Below are positions 14,991 through 26,839 of a DNA stretch of 64,000 nt, piece by piece. The position numbers were made by a program, and so were the translations under genes. The number at the start of each line of letters is the position of its first letter. Position 1 is the stretch's first letter. The notes below the pieces were generated by a model. It saw only the letters and a list, made by a program, of their open reading frames with translations, had not been told where the DNA came from and made no database searches. Source of the DNA: Sapria himalayana (lineage: Eukaryota > Streptophyta > Magnoliopsida > Malpighiales > Rafflesiaceae). The DNA is taken from contig JAREIK010010172.1 of NCBI GenBank assembly GCA_029783825.1, positions 21,218 to 85,217 on the forward strand. The letters run 5' to 3'.

Positions 14991-15185
14991 TCATTATATA
15001 AATATATATATATATAAATATATATGTATATAATTATATAAATAATAAATAAATAAATATATAAGCATATAAATATATAACTATATAAATATATACTTAT
15101 ATAAATATATAAGTATATAATTATTTAAATAATAAATAAATAAGTATATTAGCACATAAATATTTAAGTATATAAATATATATGT
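14991..15185. repeat. Degenerate right edge of the AT array
   Basis: Units are irregular (tataaatatat, aataaataaata, aagtatat) and fade out by about 15,185, where ordinary mixed sequence starts with tgtcacaccac. Decay at the edge with better units inside is the usual picture of a tandem array that is homogenised in its interior. Confidence 0.85.
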
Positions 15186-15720
15186 CACACCACTTTACTA
15201 ATGTTATTTTTTCCGTTTCTTTCTTTTTATTTAAATTATATTGAATATTCTATATAATTATATATTTATAGATACATGTGTGTGTATGTCAATCAGGTCG
15301 AGTAGTCTGTGCATTTACAGCTCAACGACATGGTCAACTATGCTCATCATTTTATCAAAATGGTTCAGAATTATGTCTAGAAGTTTCATTGGGCAGGCAT
15401 GACTTGTGCAAAACCAATTTTAACATGAATGCCAAACTTGCTAGCTTTTTCTTAACTAATTCTAGCTTAGAACAAACCTGCTAGTCTAGTACTAGCTTAG
15501 TCTTTTCTATAACAAATCAGACCTAGCCTCGACTAAACATAATCTAACCTAGATTGAACTTTAGAATATCCTGGACTAAACCTAAACTAGCCTGGCATTA
15601 CCTTGTTTTAGCATGGTCAGGCCTGGCCCAACTTGACTTGTCTCGGCACGACCCAACATAACCCACCCAAAACTTATGCAAACGGACCATGCTACGCTAC
15701 TTTTAAATAAAACACACTAA
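15186..15720. mobile_element. GC-richer fragment resembling a hAT terminal region
   Basis: Up to about 15,270 the sequence is plain AT-rich DNA. From there to 15,720 it has the cctagcct, catggtcagg, ggcctggccc and ggcacgacccaac words typical of the hAT termini at 1,186, 24,536 and 55,844. No terminal inverted repeat or target duplication could be identified, so it is given as a fragment. Short open frames (for example 15,278-15,484) have no recognisable motifs. Confidence 0.4.
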
Positions 15721-16079
15721 AAAAATATTACACCTCACATTAAATATAACCCAAACTTAAACAATAACAACAACAACATAGTCCAATCTACTCAAACTTA
15801 GGCATACCGAATAATAATGAATCCTTATATGAGAAATTTTAGATTTTTATCAAAACCCAACTTCATCCTTTATAGAGTGAAAATATCGAATATGATTAAT
15901 ATAGAACGAACCGTGTAGAGTAATGTGTGTGAATGATAATGAATTTGTTCCTCTTATGAAAATATATATCTCTAGGTACCAAGATATATGAGAATGAAAA
16001 ATGCATGGTCATACTAACATAAATTAGCATGCATTATGGATATTATTTATTTTATCAATTTTCTTTAGATTTAGAAACA
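15721..16079. other. AT-rich stretch without recognisable feature
   Basis: I see no coding signal, tandem repeat or transposon terminus here. It could be the outer part of the copia LTR that is partly recognisable at 16,080-16,340. Confidence 0.5.
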
Positions 16080-16340
16080 CAATTGAACGATATAAGAATG
16101 ATTTAATTCATGTCTTGTATTCAATTAACATATCATGTTATAAATAAACTATTATATTAACTATGGATTGTGTTATATTGGATATCCACATCAATTGAGT
16201 AGATATAATATCTTGCTAGATATTGCTTATGACTTGTGAATCTAAAAGTAGTTTTAGGCTCACTACTAATATTATTTGAACCTATAAAGTCACACACATA
16301 AAATATATTGAAAACAAATCTTCAAGATAGTCTCAGAGTA
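16080..16340 (+). repeat. Fragment of copia-like LTR
   Basis: This piece aligns with the solo LTR at about 38,770-39,010. Both carry the words cttatgacttgt followed by a diverged gcctaaa-like stretch, then a gaacctayaggrtcacacac-like block and an aaaayatatyvaaa-like tail. It lies about 2.2 kb upstream of a plus-strand copia gag and could be what is left of that element's 5' LTR. That pairing is inference. Confidence 0.5.
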
Positions 16341-18520
16341 TATATGACATTAAAATGTGATTTTAAATGCTAATTTAAATATGGTATATTTTTGTAAAAT
16401 ATTAAAACAAATTTTTTAAAAAATGCAGTGTTATTAAGATTCATTGTTTTAATAAAATAAGATTTTATTAAATGAGGTCTATTTTTTAATCGTAAGATAG
16501 TTTGTAAAATATCTGGTTTATGAAACTCACAAATGTGTTTATGGAATACATATAATACATATTTTAAAAAACATGCAATACATCCATACATATTTTTAAA
16601 AACATGTAATATGATTTAATTTTAAGTAAAAAATTTATTTTATATTAAAATAAAACATGCTACAATGTGTTTTCTAAAAATATGTCACAATGTGTTTTTT
16701 AGTAAAAAAAAAGTGATATGTGTTTTCAAAAAGGATGCCTCATTTGTTTTGTGTCATATCAAAACAAATTAAATACAAATAAAAAATAAAAAATAAATCT
16801 CTAGAAAAACATACCTCGCTTATAGATAAAGATTATCTTATCAAATTTTTCAATGTGAATGAGTTATGATGTCAAATTTATGTTAGATATGGAAACATAG
16901 CAAAATATTTTCACAAGTATGTTTGAATTCATAAAAGCATTACTTTCTTTTTCTAAGATCAACAATTTTGTGAGAAAATAACTAGAATGTTAGCACACAA
17001 ACTTTTTTGTTTCTAGAGTGGTTATAAATATATCTAATCGTGTAAAATTGTTATTAAGTGTGGTAGCATATCAAATATTCTTGAAAACATCGAGTAAATT
17101 TTCCAGAAAATTTAGTTAATCTTTTATTATGTAACCATTAATTTAAATCTACGGGTCTTTCACTACGTTTACCAAATCCATTGAACTAACATTCTAATTA
17201 TGAGCTATGAAGTCATGATTCCTAATGTGATAGTTATAGATAGATAACTTTTGTGCAAACTAAATTTATTTCAAAATATAGTTTTTTTTTAATTTAGTTA
17301 AGCTAATAGTGGTATTAGTGTGTACTTCTGATTTTAATTAATCTAGTTTTTTTTTGGTTAAAAAATTTGGTTAAGTGATTTATATATGGATATGTAATAT
17401 ATATATATATGGCTTTTATTCATTAATCAAAATTATGTATTATTAGTCTAAGATTATTAATAATCTATTAAATTTCATTTCATTCAATTTAAAATATCAT
17501 TATTTGTAATCTGTAAAATCTAATTTGATTAAATGTAAAACTATAATTATGTGATTAGTTGATTAATATTTATTTTTTAATTTTTGAAAAATGCAGTGTA
17601 TCATATCATTTTTTAACTATAATTTTTGGCTTTTTTTTGACACATAAGGTAAATTCACGGAGATGAAAACTCCAATAGGTTGATAAAAGAATAATTTATA
17701 TTATGGGTGATATAATGACATTTATTTTATGTCATATATACATATGATGTTATATATAAGTGTGTGTGATGTTATGTAATATATATATGTTATTCATATT
17801 AAAGCAATACAATTAAAATCTCTCACTTTAAATTTAAGTCATAAAAATACCTCCCAATTTTGTACACTTTCCATTCAATCTCCTAAAAATAGGTCTCCCA
17901 AAGTAAAGTATATTTTTATATCTTAGTGAGTTATAATGTATAATATCACTATCAACATTTGTTTGACTAAATACAACATCGAAATAGTTTTAGACCAAGC
18001 ATATTTAATAAGATTTTTAAAGGTATGTAATATCATCTCTTATTGTGATCAAAGAATTACATGCGGTATAATTGGTAAGAAGTTAGCTACCAAAATAATT
18101 AAACATTGGATGATAAGCCTAAGTCACTCAAATTTAGATGAAATCTACATCCTTGTCCATTAACATTTCAAGTACTAAAATTATTGAATTAATATTTGAT
18201 AGTTTTAAATTTAATAATAAGATTTATTGATAATAATATTTGCCTCGCTAAAATGGATTAATATACCGTGTATATGTAAAGAATAACATCAAACAAAACA
18301 ACTAACTTATCTAAGTGATTAGTCTAAGGACATACTCAATAAAATAAACTTTTTATACTAGTGTAGAAACTAAAGAATTATTATAATATTAGTGAGGAAA
18401 TTATATATTATAGTGAAACCTATCATAGAGTAACCTATCAAAAATGCTCCTAGAACCCAAAATGATACTTATTAAGTATCAAAATGTTTCTAATGACATC
18501 AGTTGTATCATGCTCGTCAT
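16341..18520. other. AT-rich non-coding stretch, probably LTR remainder and leader of a copia element
   Basis: No domain-like translation was found on either strand. Open frames such as 16,370-16,591 and 17,936-18,163 have no recognisable motif and codon use like the background. The segment contains homopolymer runs and a short ta run near 17,400. Its position between a copia LTR fragment and a copia gag suggests element leader sequence, but I see no primer-binding site. Confidence 0.4.
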
Positions 18521-18529
18521 CATGAATTT

Positions 18530-21195
18530 TAAACTTCATTAGTAAATGGTAAATACGAGGCATTCACTATCATATGGCATCTCAATGAAATATTTCAAAA
18601 GCATGCTCATATTGGAAGATGTTCTACCATTAAAGCATTTCTTTCCAACATGATAGTTATAAGAAAGTTCAGTTAGGCTCATGTCTTGAAAACAAAGTGC
18701 TATCTAGACCATTTGGAAAAATTTGTTTAGTAATTAACTAAGAGCTTGATGTTGACATTATTCTCCAATGTTTACCAGATGAATATGATAGTAGATAATT
18801 TTGTTTTGAATTATAATATGCATAATATGAAGAAATTAATAACTGAGCTCCATGGGATGCTAAAGACCGATGATTGAAGTATTAAAAATATTAGTCATAT
18901 AATAATGGTTCAAACTGATAAGGTAATGAAGAGGAAAGGAAAAAGAAAGGGTATGGCTAGGAATTACAAGAAACCAAAAACAAATCCTATGTTTAATTAT
19001 CAACCCAAGATTAAGCAGCACAAAGAGGGAGATTATTTTTTCAAGCATAAATTTGGTCATCAGAAATAAAAATTACACTCTCGATCTTGAAAGATCAAAA
19101 GAAAAGGAAAAATAGAGAGAATATATCTTTAGGTATTAATGTTATAGAAGTTAATTTATCTATTTCTATTTTTTGGGTATTAGATATCAATTGTGGATCT
19201 CACATTTACATTAATGTATAAGATGTAAGAAATAATAGATCCTTGACTAAAGATGAGGTAGACCTATGTGTTGGTCATGAAGGGTTGTTGTAGCAACTTA
19301 CTCTTTAACTCTACTTTCTTGACTTATTTTGTATTTGGAAAATTATAATTATATTCCTACTATGAGTAAGATTATAATTTTTATTTAATATTTGTACATA
19401 CTTAATTTGTCTTTAATTAATAATAATAATATTTGCTTCATTTATCATGTTAGTATCTTTTATAATGATGCTTACTTATTAATTAGTCCATATCTTCTAA
19501 ACCATGATAATCCAAACAAAACGTAAGTCAATAACATTAATACTAAACGACTTAAATCTTATGATTTAAACACATATCTTTCCCATTTCCATTTAAGCCA
19601 AATAAATGATAAACAAATTTCAAAGCTTTATAAAGATGAACTTTTATATTTATATGATTTTGAATCTAATGAAGTGTCTGAATCTTATATGTTAGTGAAA
19701 TGATTACAATTTTTTTATAAGTCATAATGAAAGGTTGATAAGTTATTGGGCTATATATATATGGTGATATATGTGGATCAATAAGTTTGATAAATAAAGG
19801 AAGTGACTAGTGTTTCATTATTTTTTACAAATGATTTTAGTAGATATAGTTATCATCAATTTGATAAAACGAAATGGTGGATGTTTTGAAAAATTATAAA
19901 TATTCAAGAATATGGTACAAAACCAACTTGAAAATAGTATTAAAATATCTCCATTAAATTAAGATGTAGACTACTTAAGCTAAGAATTTGTTGATTAGTT
20001 TAGAGATCATGATATTATTTCACAATTAGCTACATCACAAACACCTCAATAGTATTATATTTTTGAATTGATAAATTAAACTTTATTAGATATAGATCAA
20101 TCTATGATGAGTCAAACAAATCTTCTAATATACTTTTCAAGTTATCTTTTGAGATTGCAACATTCAATCTTAATTGTGCTCAATCTAAGGTAGTTCAAAA
20201 GATATTGTATGAGAAATGAACTTGAGAATCTCTAAATTTGTATAAGATTTGTGTTCATGAAGTTGATGTCAAGTATCAGATTTCTAACAAATTAACACCC
20301 ATATTAGATAAATATTATTTCATGGTATATCCTAAAAAAACAAAAAGGATATTACTTTTAAAATATTTTAAAGAACAAAATGTTCATTTGAAATGATGTC
20401 TTTGTAGAAAAAGAGTTAATATTTAAAAAGATTAGGTAGAGTAAAATTCTTTTTAAATAAGTTAAGAACTAGTAAAATTCATTTTGAACAAAGTATTCAA
20501 TCCAAATTTGTATTAATTCATTTTGAGAAAATATTGAACCAAATTTGAAAACTCAACATGTCACATAAGTTGTTAAACCTATACAAAGTAACAAAGGGGT
20601 TAGATAAGGTCGAGTAAGATATATTAGAATCCCAAAAAATGTGGATTTCTCATGATTGATAATTAGGATATGATCTTTATAGATCATTATGATCTCATAT
20701 TTTTTAATAGGCAATATATATTCTAGACTCCAAATAACGTTTAAAAGTCATGTAATCTAAGATATAATCTATGTATGATAATTAAGTTTGGAACTTGATT
20801 GATCAACATAAAGGTTTAAAAACTACAAGGTACAAGTGAACTTTTAAAAAGAATATCTAAGTAAAAAGCATTGTTCATTTATTTAAAGCAATATTACTTT
20901 TAAGAGATTTCAAGTAAACTCATGGCACTGACTATAATGAAACTTTGTTACCAAATCATATGCTTAAATCTATATGAATTCTTCTTGCCAAAGTTTCATA
21001 TTATTATGGTTATAACAAATTTAAAATGAATTTCAAAACAATATTTATTAATGAAAAGTTGTAAGAGGATGTGTACTTGACACAATATGAGAGTTTTTAT
21101 GATCTTAAAAATTCTAGAAATGTGTATGTAAGCTTCAAAGGTCAATTAATGGATTAAAAAATACATTTAAAAGATGATTTTATCAAAATTTTATA
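18530..21195 (+). pseudogene. Ty1/copia gag-pol polyprotein, decayed, truncated in reverse transcriptase
   Basis: Plus-strand translation over several frames gives the copia order. Gag (about 18,540-18,930) includes an LPDEYDS-like motif and the lysine-rich KRKGKRKGM run. A zinc-knuckle remnant near 19,025-19,065 reads GDYFFKHKFGHQK, where family members have C residues. The protease region (about 19,165-19,290) reads LDINCGSHI, the DTG motif reading D-I-N, followed by RNNRSLTKDEVDLCVG. Integrase-like pieces lie at about 19,740-20,330, including a degraded YFITFTDDFSRYGY block. Reverse transcriptase (about 20,870-21,180) has DYNETLLPNHMLKSI, KFKMNFKTIFINE and EDVYLTQYESF, matching the DYDETFSPVAxLxSIR, QMDVKTAFLNG and EDVYMxQPEGF blocks. 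It stops before the YVDD box. Many stops; inactive. Affinity is to Tork/Tnt1-type copia. Confidence 0.8.
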
Positions 21196-21199
21196 TTTT

Positions 21200-21960
21200 T
21201 TTTATAAGAAGGTTAGTGGGAGTGCAATAATTTTTCTAACATCCACATTATCTTCTATCTCTTGATCCTTGCTTTTTATCATTCTTTGCTGCTTATTTGA
21301 GATAGATTCATAAAGATTCCTAAAGGTTTCCTCACATTCTATCACTCTAGTCTCCAATCCTTTCATTGTGTCTTCTAAGATCTTTATAACTCTATTCTCA
21401 TATTTCTCTTGGGTGAAAATGAATAAGTTATCCTTCATGATGAGATGCAGCTTTAACAAAGCATTATGTTGCTCTACCTTGACCTTATTTTCTTTTTTAT
21501 TTTTCTTCACATATTCATCTCACTTGTTGTCTTTATTTTTCAATTATACCACAGAGGATCTATGCATCATCATTAGGCTCTCTCTTCAATCAAATCTCCC
21601 TTTAATTAGTATCCAACTTCATAGTCTTCAGTAGGATGATTTCTTCTAAGTTTCATTCTCATATATCCATTGGAAATTCGTATTTCAGTGTCGATTCTTT
21701 AGGGATCTCTCCAAATCTCTCCCTTTCTTCTACATCAGCTTTGGGAAAGACTAACTTCTTGCCAGTCAATAGTTGATTTTTACCCTTCAAGAACCAACTT
21801 TCTCTTCTTATTTTTTTCAAGTCCTTTTTTCACACCAAGTCACCAACCAATTCAAAGGGATATTCACGAGTACCATTCATTACCACCCCCAACCACTAGG
21901 GCTTCTTTGTCATGACATAGCGTTGTGATCAAGGAGTGAACTATATGACATGAAAATTCC
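21200..21960 (-). pseudogene. Unidentified coding-like remnant with coiled-coil character
   Basis: On the minus strand a 102-residue open stretch (21,202-21,510) is rich in Lys, Glu, Ile and Leu in a heptad-like pattern (KILEDTMKGLETRVIECEETFRNLYESI). Upstream in the same strand, broken frames continue to about 21,930, with a readable piece KKLVFPKADVEERERFGEIPKES. GC content is a little higher than its surroundings. The antisense frame 21,368-21,634 is a shadow. It may come from a gag-like or accessory ORF of a retrotransposon, or from a host gene. I do not recognise the family and give no function. Confidence 0.35.
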
Positions 21961-21979
21961 TTTCTTTGGAATTCAAAAA

Positions 21980-23425
21980 TAAGATGTCAAATGGGCCAGG
22001 TAACCCATGCATGGCTTGTGGCATTGCCTAGTTCATCCATCTAGCCCAGCATGGCACGGTCTAGAACAGTGCCTAGTCCTGGACCATGTCACCATGAGGC
22101 ATGCCTTGTGTTGTGCTGGGCTGGCATGAGTTGTGCCTTGTGTTGGGCTAACACAAGTCATGCCTCATGTCAGGCTAGGCATGACCCATATGTATGGTCT
22201 AGTGGCATGGTTAACTAGTCTGAGGACCCAAGATCAGCTATCGTCAAGTCATAGGCTAAGCCACATTGAGTGACCACCCGATGGGGCGGGTTTTCTAAAA
22301 AAATCTAGCCACATAAGTTAGATCTTGCTTATATGGCCAATTACAATTCGAAATCCAAGTAAGTCAACCACCCATTATGTTTTTACAAAATGGGCTCATA
22401 ATAAGGATAATGATAGGCCTCACATATCACTATTCATGTTGGCCCATCAGCTATCAAATTGATTCCAATAGATATTGAAGTCAGATTTTGATGGCTATCC
22501 TGATTCTGGCATATTTAAAATACAAAAAAAATAATTAAAAAATAAAATTTTTAATAAGTTTTAATTTTATTTTTCTCTATAATTAGAGAAGAATAAATAT
22601 AGATATTCATTCTCAATTTTTCTCCTCTCTCTAACTCTCTCAATTTCATATTCCTTTATTTATATCTTCTAATAATTTGTGTAGTATAGTCTATCTACCC
22701 TCTTTAATATATTATTTTTTAATATACATATGAGATATACATATACAGTATACTATACTATTTTTTTATTTCAATTTATATTTAATGCTTGTGCATATAG
22801 AAATGAGACAGATGATTCATGATAGTGTGGGTATGCTTGTCAGCCTGTACAACACTATAAGTTGGTTCAGTGGACACTCGACTCTGGAAATTTGAATTTA
22901 TAATAAAATCATCTATTGTACATACTAGTTTTTAAATTTTAAGGCTGCAGTGCGACTTTAGAACTTTAGAATTTTTGTTACAACTTTCATATTTTATTTA
23001 AATAATATAAATAAATAAAATGTCACATAGTGAATTTAATTTAAATTAGTATCAAATTAACATAGACATAGAAGTAAATAACAATGTTAATCTTACTAAA
23101 AGGTTCAAGATAGAAACTATATTTTTTCCAAAGGCTTAAATCCAAACCCATATGCCACTTAAAAAATAAAAAACTAGGCAAACGTTAGTAGTTTGGGCAC
23201 ACTTAAAAATAATAATATTTAAAAATTATAGGGGTATCAATGAAGAATCAATACCTAATATATATATATATATATATATATGTAGAAGTGTGTGTGAGAC
23301 TGGGCACCTAAAAAGGTATGTCGATCAATGCTTCAAAAAATATGATGCTTTAGACACGAGGTAAACTCAACATAATGACAAGGTCTTTCAAGTTGGGATC
23401 TAGTTCATATTCGTTGACCCCCTTT
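21980..23425 (+). mobile_element. hAT transposon, 5' part only (truncated)
   Basis: It starts with a degraded terminus (aagatgtcaaatgggcc) and the GC-rich left-end sequence of the family (21,985-22,280). A tct-rich leader follows at 22,600-22,700, then the start of the transposase region. At 23,040-23,420 it aligns with 56,740-57,115 of the complete hAT copy, including the ggggtatcaatgaagaatca block and the GTCGATCAATG block (HVDQC-like, where a BED-type zinc-finger His/Cys would lie). Alignment stops at about 23,425, exactly where the long hairpin begins. A ta dinucleotide run at 23,258-23,281 lies inside. No intact frame; inactive. Confidence 0.6.
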
Positions 23426-23651
23426 AGTTTTGGATGGAAATAATGCATTTGAAATACAAAATCTAAAATATAATAGCGTGTTTCAAAAATATGCCCAAAC
23501 TAGTGCGTCTGGAAACAGCGTGGCAATGGACGTCGTTCACAACGACGGCCATTGCCACACTGTTTCCAGACGCACTAGTTTGGGCATATTTTTGAAACTC
23601 ATATTATATTTTAGATTTTTTATTTCAAATATATTATTTCCTTACAAAACT
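23426..23651. repeat. Near-perfect ~226-bp palindrome (hairpin) with 3-nt loop
   Basis: The left arm (23,426-23,529) and right arm (23,549-23,651) are reverse complements with only a handful of mismatches and one 1-bp gap. The inner spacer pairs too: cgtcgtt (23,531-23,537) with aacgacg (23,541-23,547), leaving a loop of cac. Most differences are at positions where one arm has C or G and the other T or A. The centre is GC-rich (gcgtctggaaacagcg) while the outer 40 bases of each arm are AT-rich. The open frame 23,430-23,666 simply reads through the hairpin and is not a gene. It could be a foldback element or a small-RNA-producing locus. No flanking target duplication was clear. Confidence 0.95.
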
Positions 23652-24535
23652 CGATTTTATGTATGATACAAAAATTTCAAATATGTAGTCATGTATGATT
23701 CAAGGTTGAATCATTTTCAAAATTGAGAGAACAATGATTATCAAGAAAAAAAATATCCAAAAGAATCATTAGTTATTATAGCAAATGAAAGAGTAAGGAC
23801 TAAATAGACATATTGAACAAGCATGGGCTGGATCACACATGTTTGGGCATTACTCTAGTTAAAAAATATTCAATTAAAAAGTGTTAAATGACTATGAATA
23901 ATATGTAAAACACTCAAACTACATATGCGAATGCTCTAAGTAATTTTAATATTATAACCTTCCAATATTGTTACATAATTTTCTTTATTGAACATTTTTT
24001 ATTTTCTCGATTTTCTTTTTTACTTTCTTTTTTGACTTTGTACTATCAATGAAACTACTCTTATTTATATTGAAGGTGCTCAATAATATAACTATTATCT
24101 ATTTTCAATAGAGCAATCATAAAGTCAAAATCAGAGAGACTGATTTTAAGATCATCTATCTCCCCAGTGAGCTCATCTCTAGTCTAAGTAGGTTGTTTAT
24201 GCCTCTCTCTCTCCTAATATAGACTTTAAATCCTTGATTGTCAAATTTCCTAATTATTGATTCAATGAGTATGAGTCTACTCTAGTTAAGACTCATAACT
24301 TATTATGTCAATTGGCCTTAAATAAGATCTCCCTTTCTAAGAAACCTTACTCTTTCTAGACTGGAGATGAAAAAGGGATGTGCTACCCACGTATGACCTA
24401 TGGCACATCCCATGAAAATAGGCCTGGGCATGGCCTAAAATACTGATCCATCCGAGCATGTTTTGAATGGGATGACACAAGCCATGCTAGCTTGGACCTA
24501 ATGCTGGCAAAGGTGGGCATGTAGTGCTAGCCAAG
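23652..24535. other. Non-coding stretch with a weak hAT-like piece at its end
   Basis: 23,652-24,370 is AT-rich without coding signal or repeats that I can define. From about 24,370 to 24,535 words such as gcctgggcatggcc and ccatgctagcttgg again resemble hAT terminal sequence, possibly an older fragment in front of the one that starts at 24,536. Confidence 0.4.
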
Positions 24536-25200
24536 TAGAGGTATCAACTAGGTCAGGTGACCCACACACAAACCATGGCACGACATAGTTTAGCTGTGCC
24601 TAGCTTGACACGATACCATTCTAAATTGTGATTGGTCCAGAATCGTGCTGTCCCATGGCATGGTTTATGTCGTGCTAGGCCGATGTGAGCTATGCTAAGC
24701 AAACACGATCCATGCTAGGCAGGCACATGGCGTGCCTCATGCCAAGCTAGGCATGACCCTTGTGCCTAGCTAGGTAACATGGTCCACTAGCCCGGGGACC
24801 CAGGATCAACTATGGTTCATAGGTCAAGTCCCATCAGGTGATTGCCCAATGGGGTAGGTTATATTTTAAAAAAAATAGTCATGTAAGTCAAATTTTACTT
24901 ACATGGCTGATTGCAATTAGCCGATCATGTAAGTCAATCACCCATTACTTTTTCATGCAATGGATTCTAATAGGGATGGTCCGGCAAGATCTAGCACAAC
25001 CCTGTACTCGGCCAAGCAAGTCATGTGGACACAATACAACTCATTTGACACCTTTACGGCCAAACAAGACTCAAGTAACCCATGGGAAAACATGTCATAC
25101 TAGGCTACACTTTTTTAGAAGCATTCTAGCATAATAAGACTCAGTTAAAAAATCAAGCTCAATCATGTCATGCTAGCATGACACATTTTTCACCTTTACT
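24536..25200 (+). mobile_element. hAT 5'-terminal fragment
   Basis: It begins tagaggtatcaactaggtc, matching the family terminus TAGAGGTGTCAA, and follows the same order as the left end of the copy at 21,980: the gcatgacccttgtg block, the ggacccaggatcaactatgg block, the gattgcccaatggggtaggtt block and the catgtaagtcaa block. The corresponding blocks are at 22,170-22,320. The right part (25,000-25,200) loses similarity. No transposase frame was recognised. The frame 24,838-25,134 is chance. Confidence 0.55.
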
Positions 25201-26839
25201 CCAAATTCAATATGATCTAAATTTTTTGATAAATATGATGACTTAATGAGAGTAACATTATATTAAGTACTAATATGCTTAGATATAGCTGACTGGTGAC
25301 TCTCTCTACAAATTAATAGACTACATCTACATAGGATTACTAATAAGGAAGAAAGGGAAATGATCCATGTGTAACTTATAGGCTCACATTCGTCCTAAAT
25401 TCATTAAAAAAATATATCAAAAAAAAAAATAATAATTATACTCACTAAAATCTTATAAATCTCTAATTAAGAGTATTTTTATTCTTTTTAAGCTCACATT
25501 CCAAGGCCCTACGTGTTAGCTTGTCCCCTTCCTAGAGATTAATCAAGGACAAAATAAGTATACTTAAATACTATGAGGCATGTTAAATAGGTTATATGAT
25601 TGATAATGATATACTGTGAGAAAGGACAAAAGATGAGATATGATTGATTATATAGATTATGACTAAAACTATATCTTTCCAAAAAAAAATAAATTAGAAT
25701 ACTCTTTTAAAGTAAGAGTATCAGAATTATCTCAATCATATATTTATTTTTTATTTTAGCAACCTCATTTTATTGAGGTGTGTTGGCGCATGCAGTTTAG
25801 TCCATAAACTCATTTTATGAAATATTTTAATAGATTATTATTTCTTAACTTTTTTAATATTTTTATTAAATTAATTTTTTTATTATTTTATAAAATATTT
25901 AAAAAAACTTGCTATTAGATAAAAGATATCCATGTATAACTTGATCAATTATCAATAAAAATAATCAAATACCTAAAATTTTCTTTGATCGTATCTCTAC
26001 TAGGACTTTGTATGAGATTGATTATACCCTTACCTAAACCAAAATGATGTATATGATAAGAAGTTATAATAAACTTTCATAACTAATATGCAACACACTC
26101 TAAGATCAAAATACTCTTAAAAATATGATAAAATATTCTCAACCTAGTCAATAATAAATGAACAAGATGAACTTGCATGAGTAAATGATGTAATGCACTC
26201 AAGTATTTAGAATATCTTGTAAAAAAAACATACAAACAACTTTTCTCAATATCAAATATAGTATTCCTTAAAATATTACTATCTTATAAATAAATATCAA
26301 TGAAATTAAAACAAAGTCAAAGTTGAGCTACCATAAAAAACTACTCACATAAAATACACTAATATAATCAAGAATAAGCAATATAAAAGAATTAACAAAG
26401 ATCTAAGTTAGATACTATAATATTCAATACCTTTTAAATATTTATTATTAACTTTAATAATATTTTCAAATATCATCTTAGTAAATAGTTGTTTTACTAA
26501 TCTCTAATAAATTTAAGTATTATGAAGAATAAACTCATTGAGAATCACAAGATGGCATTGTTAGTCAATATATTACTCTCAATATTATGTAAATCTCTTA
26601 ACTTTCTCTTTATATATAATATTGAATAATTAACTATGGTATCGATCATACTCCTATAATGAGTAGACTAAACTACAATACTCATCCATCTACTTATATT
26701 TCTATCAACTCTATTTATGTTGTGTTATAAAATTATAGTTTCTCCAAATAAGAAATAGAGCGACACCAAAATAGGATTTCTGCAAATCTTAATTTCAGTT
26801 TTTTTTTATTTTGCCCAAAATATCCCAATAGTGCCTCAT
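25201..26839. other. AT-rich intergenic stretch, no gene recognised
   Basis: I looked on both strands for retroelement motifs, terminal repeats and coding-like frames and found nothing I could support. The sequence is very old or non-transposon spacer. It forms part of the 3' flank of the PPR gene. Confidence 0.5.

Noticed and set aside
12502..14994. Overlapping minus-strand frames with ICLYVYMFICLYVYMS-type repeats that look like membrane proteins
   Set aside because: They come from 8- and 16-bp units and appear in several frames at once, which real genes do not do.
23430..23666. 78-residue open frame at the hairpin
   Set aside because: It passes through both arms of a palindrome and has no recognisable domain.
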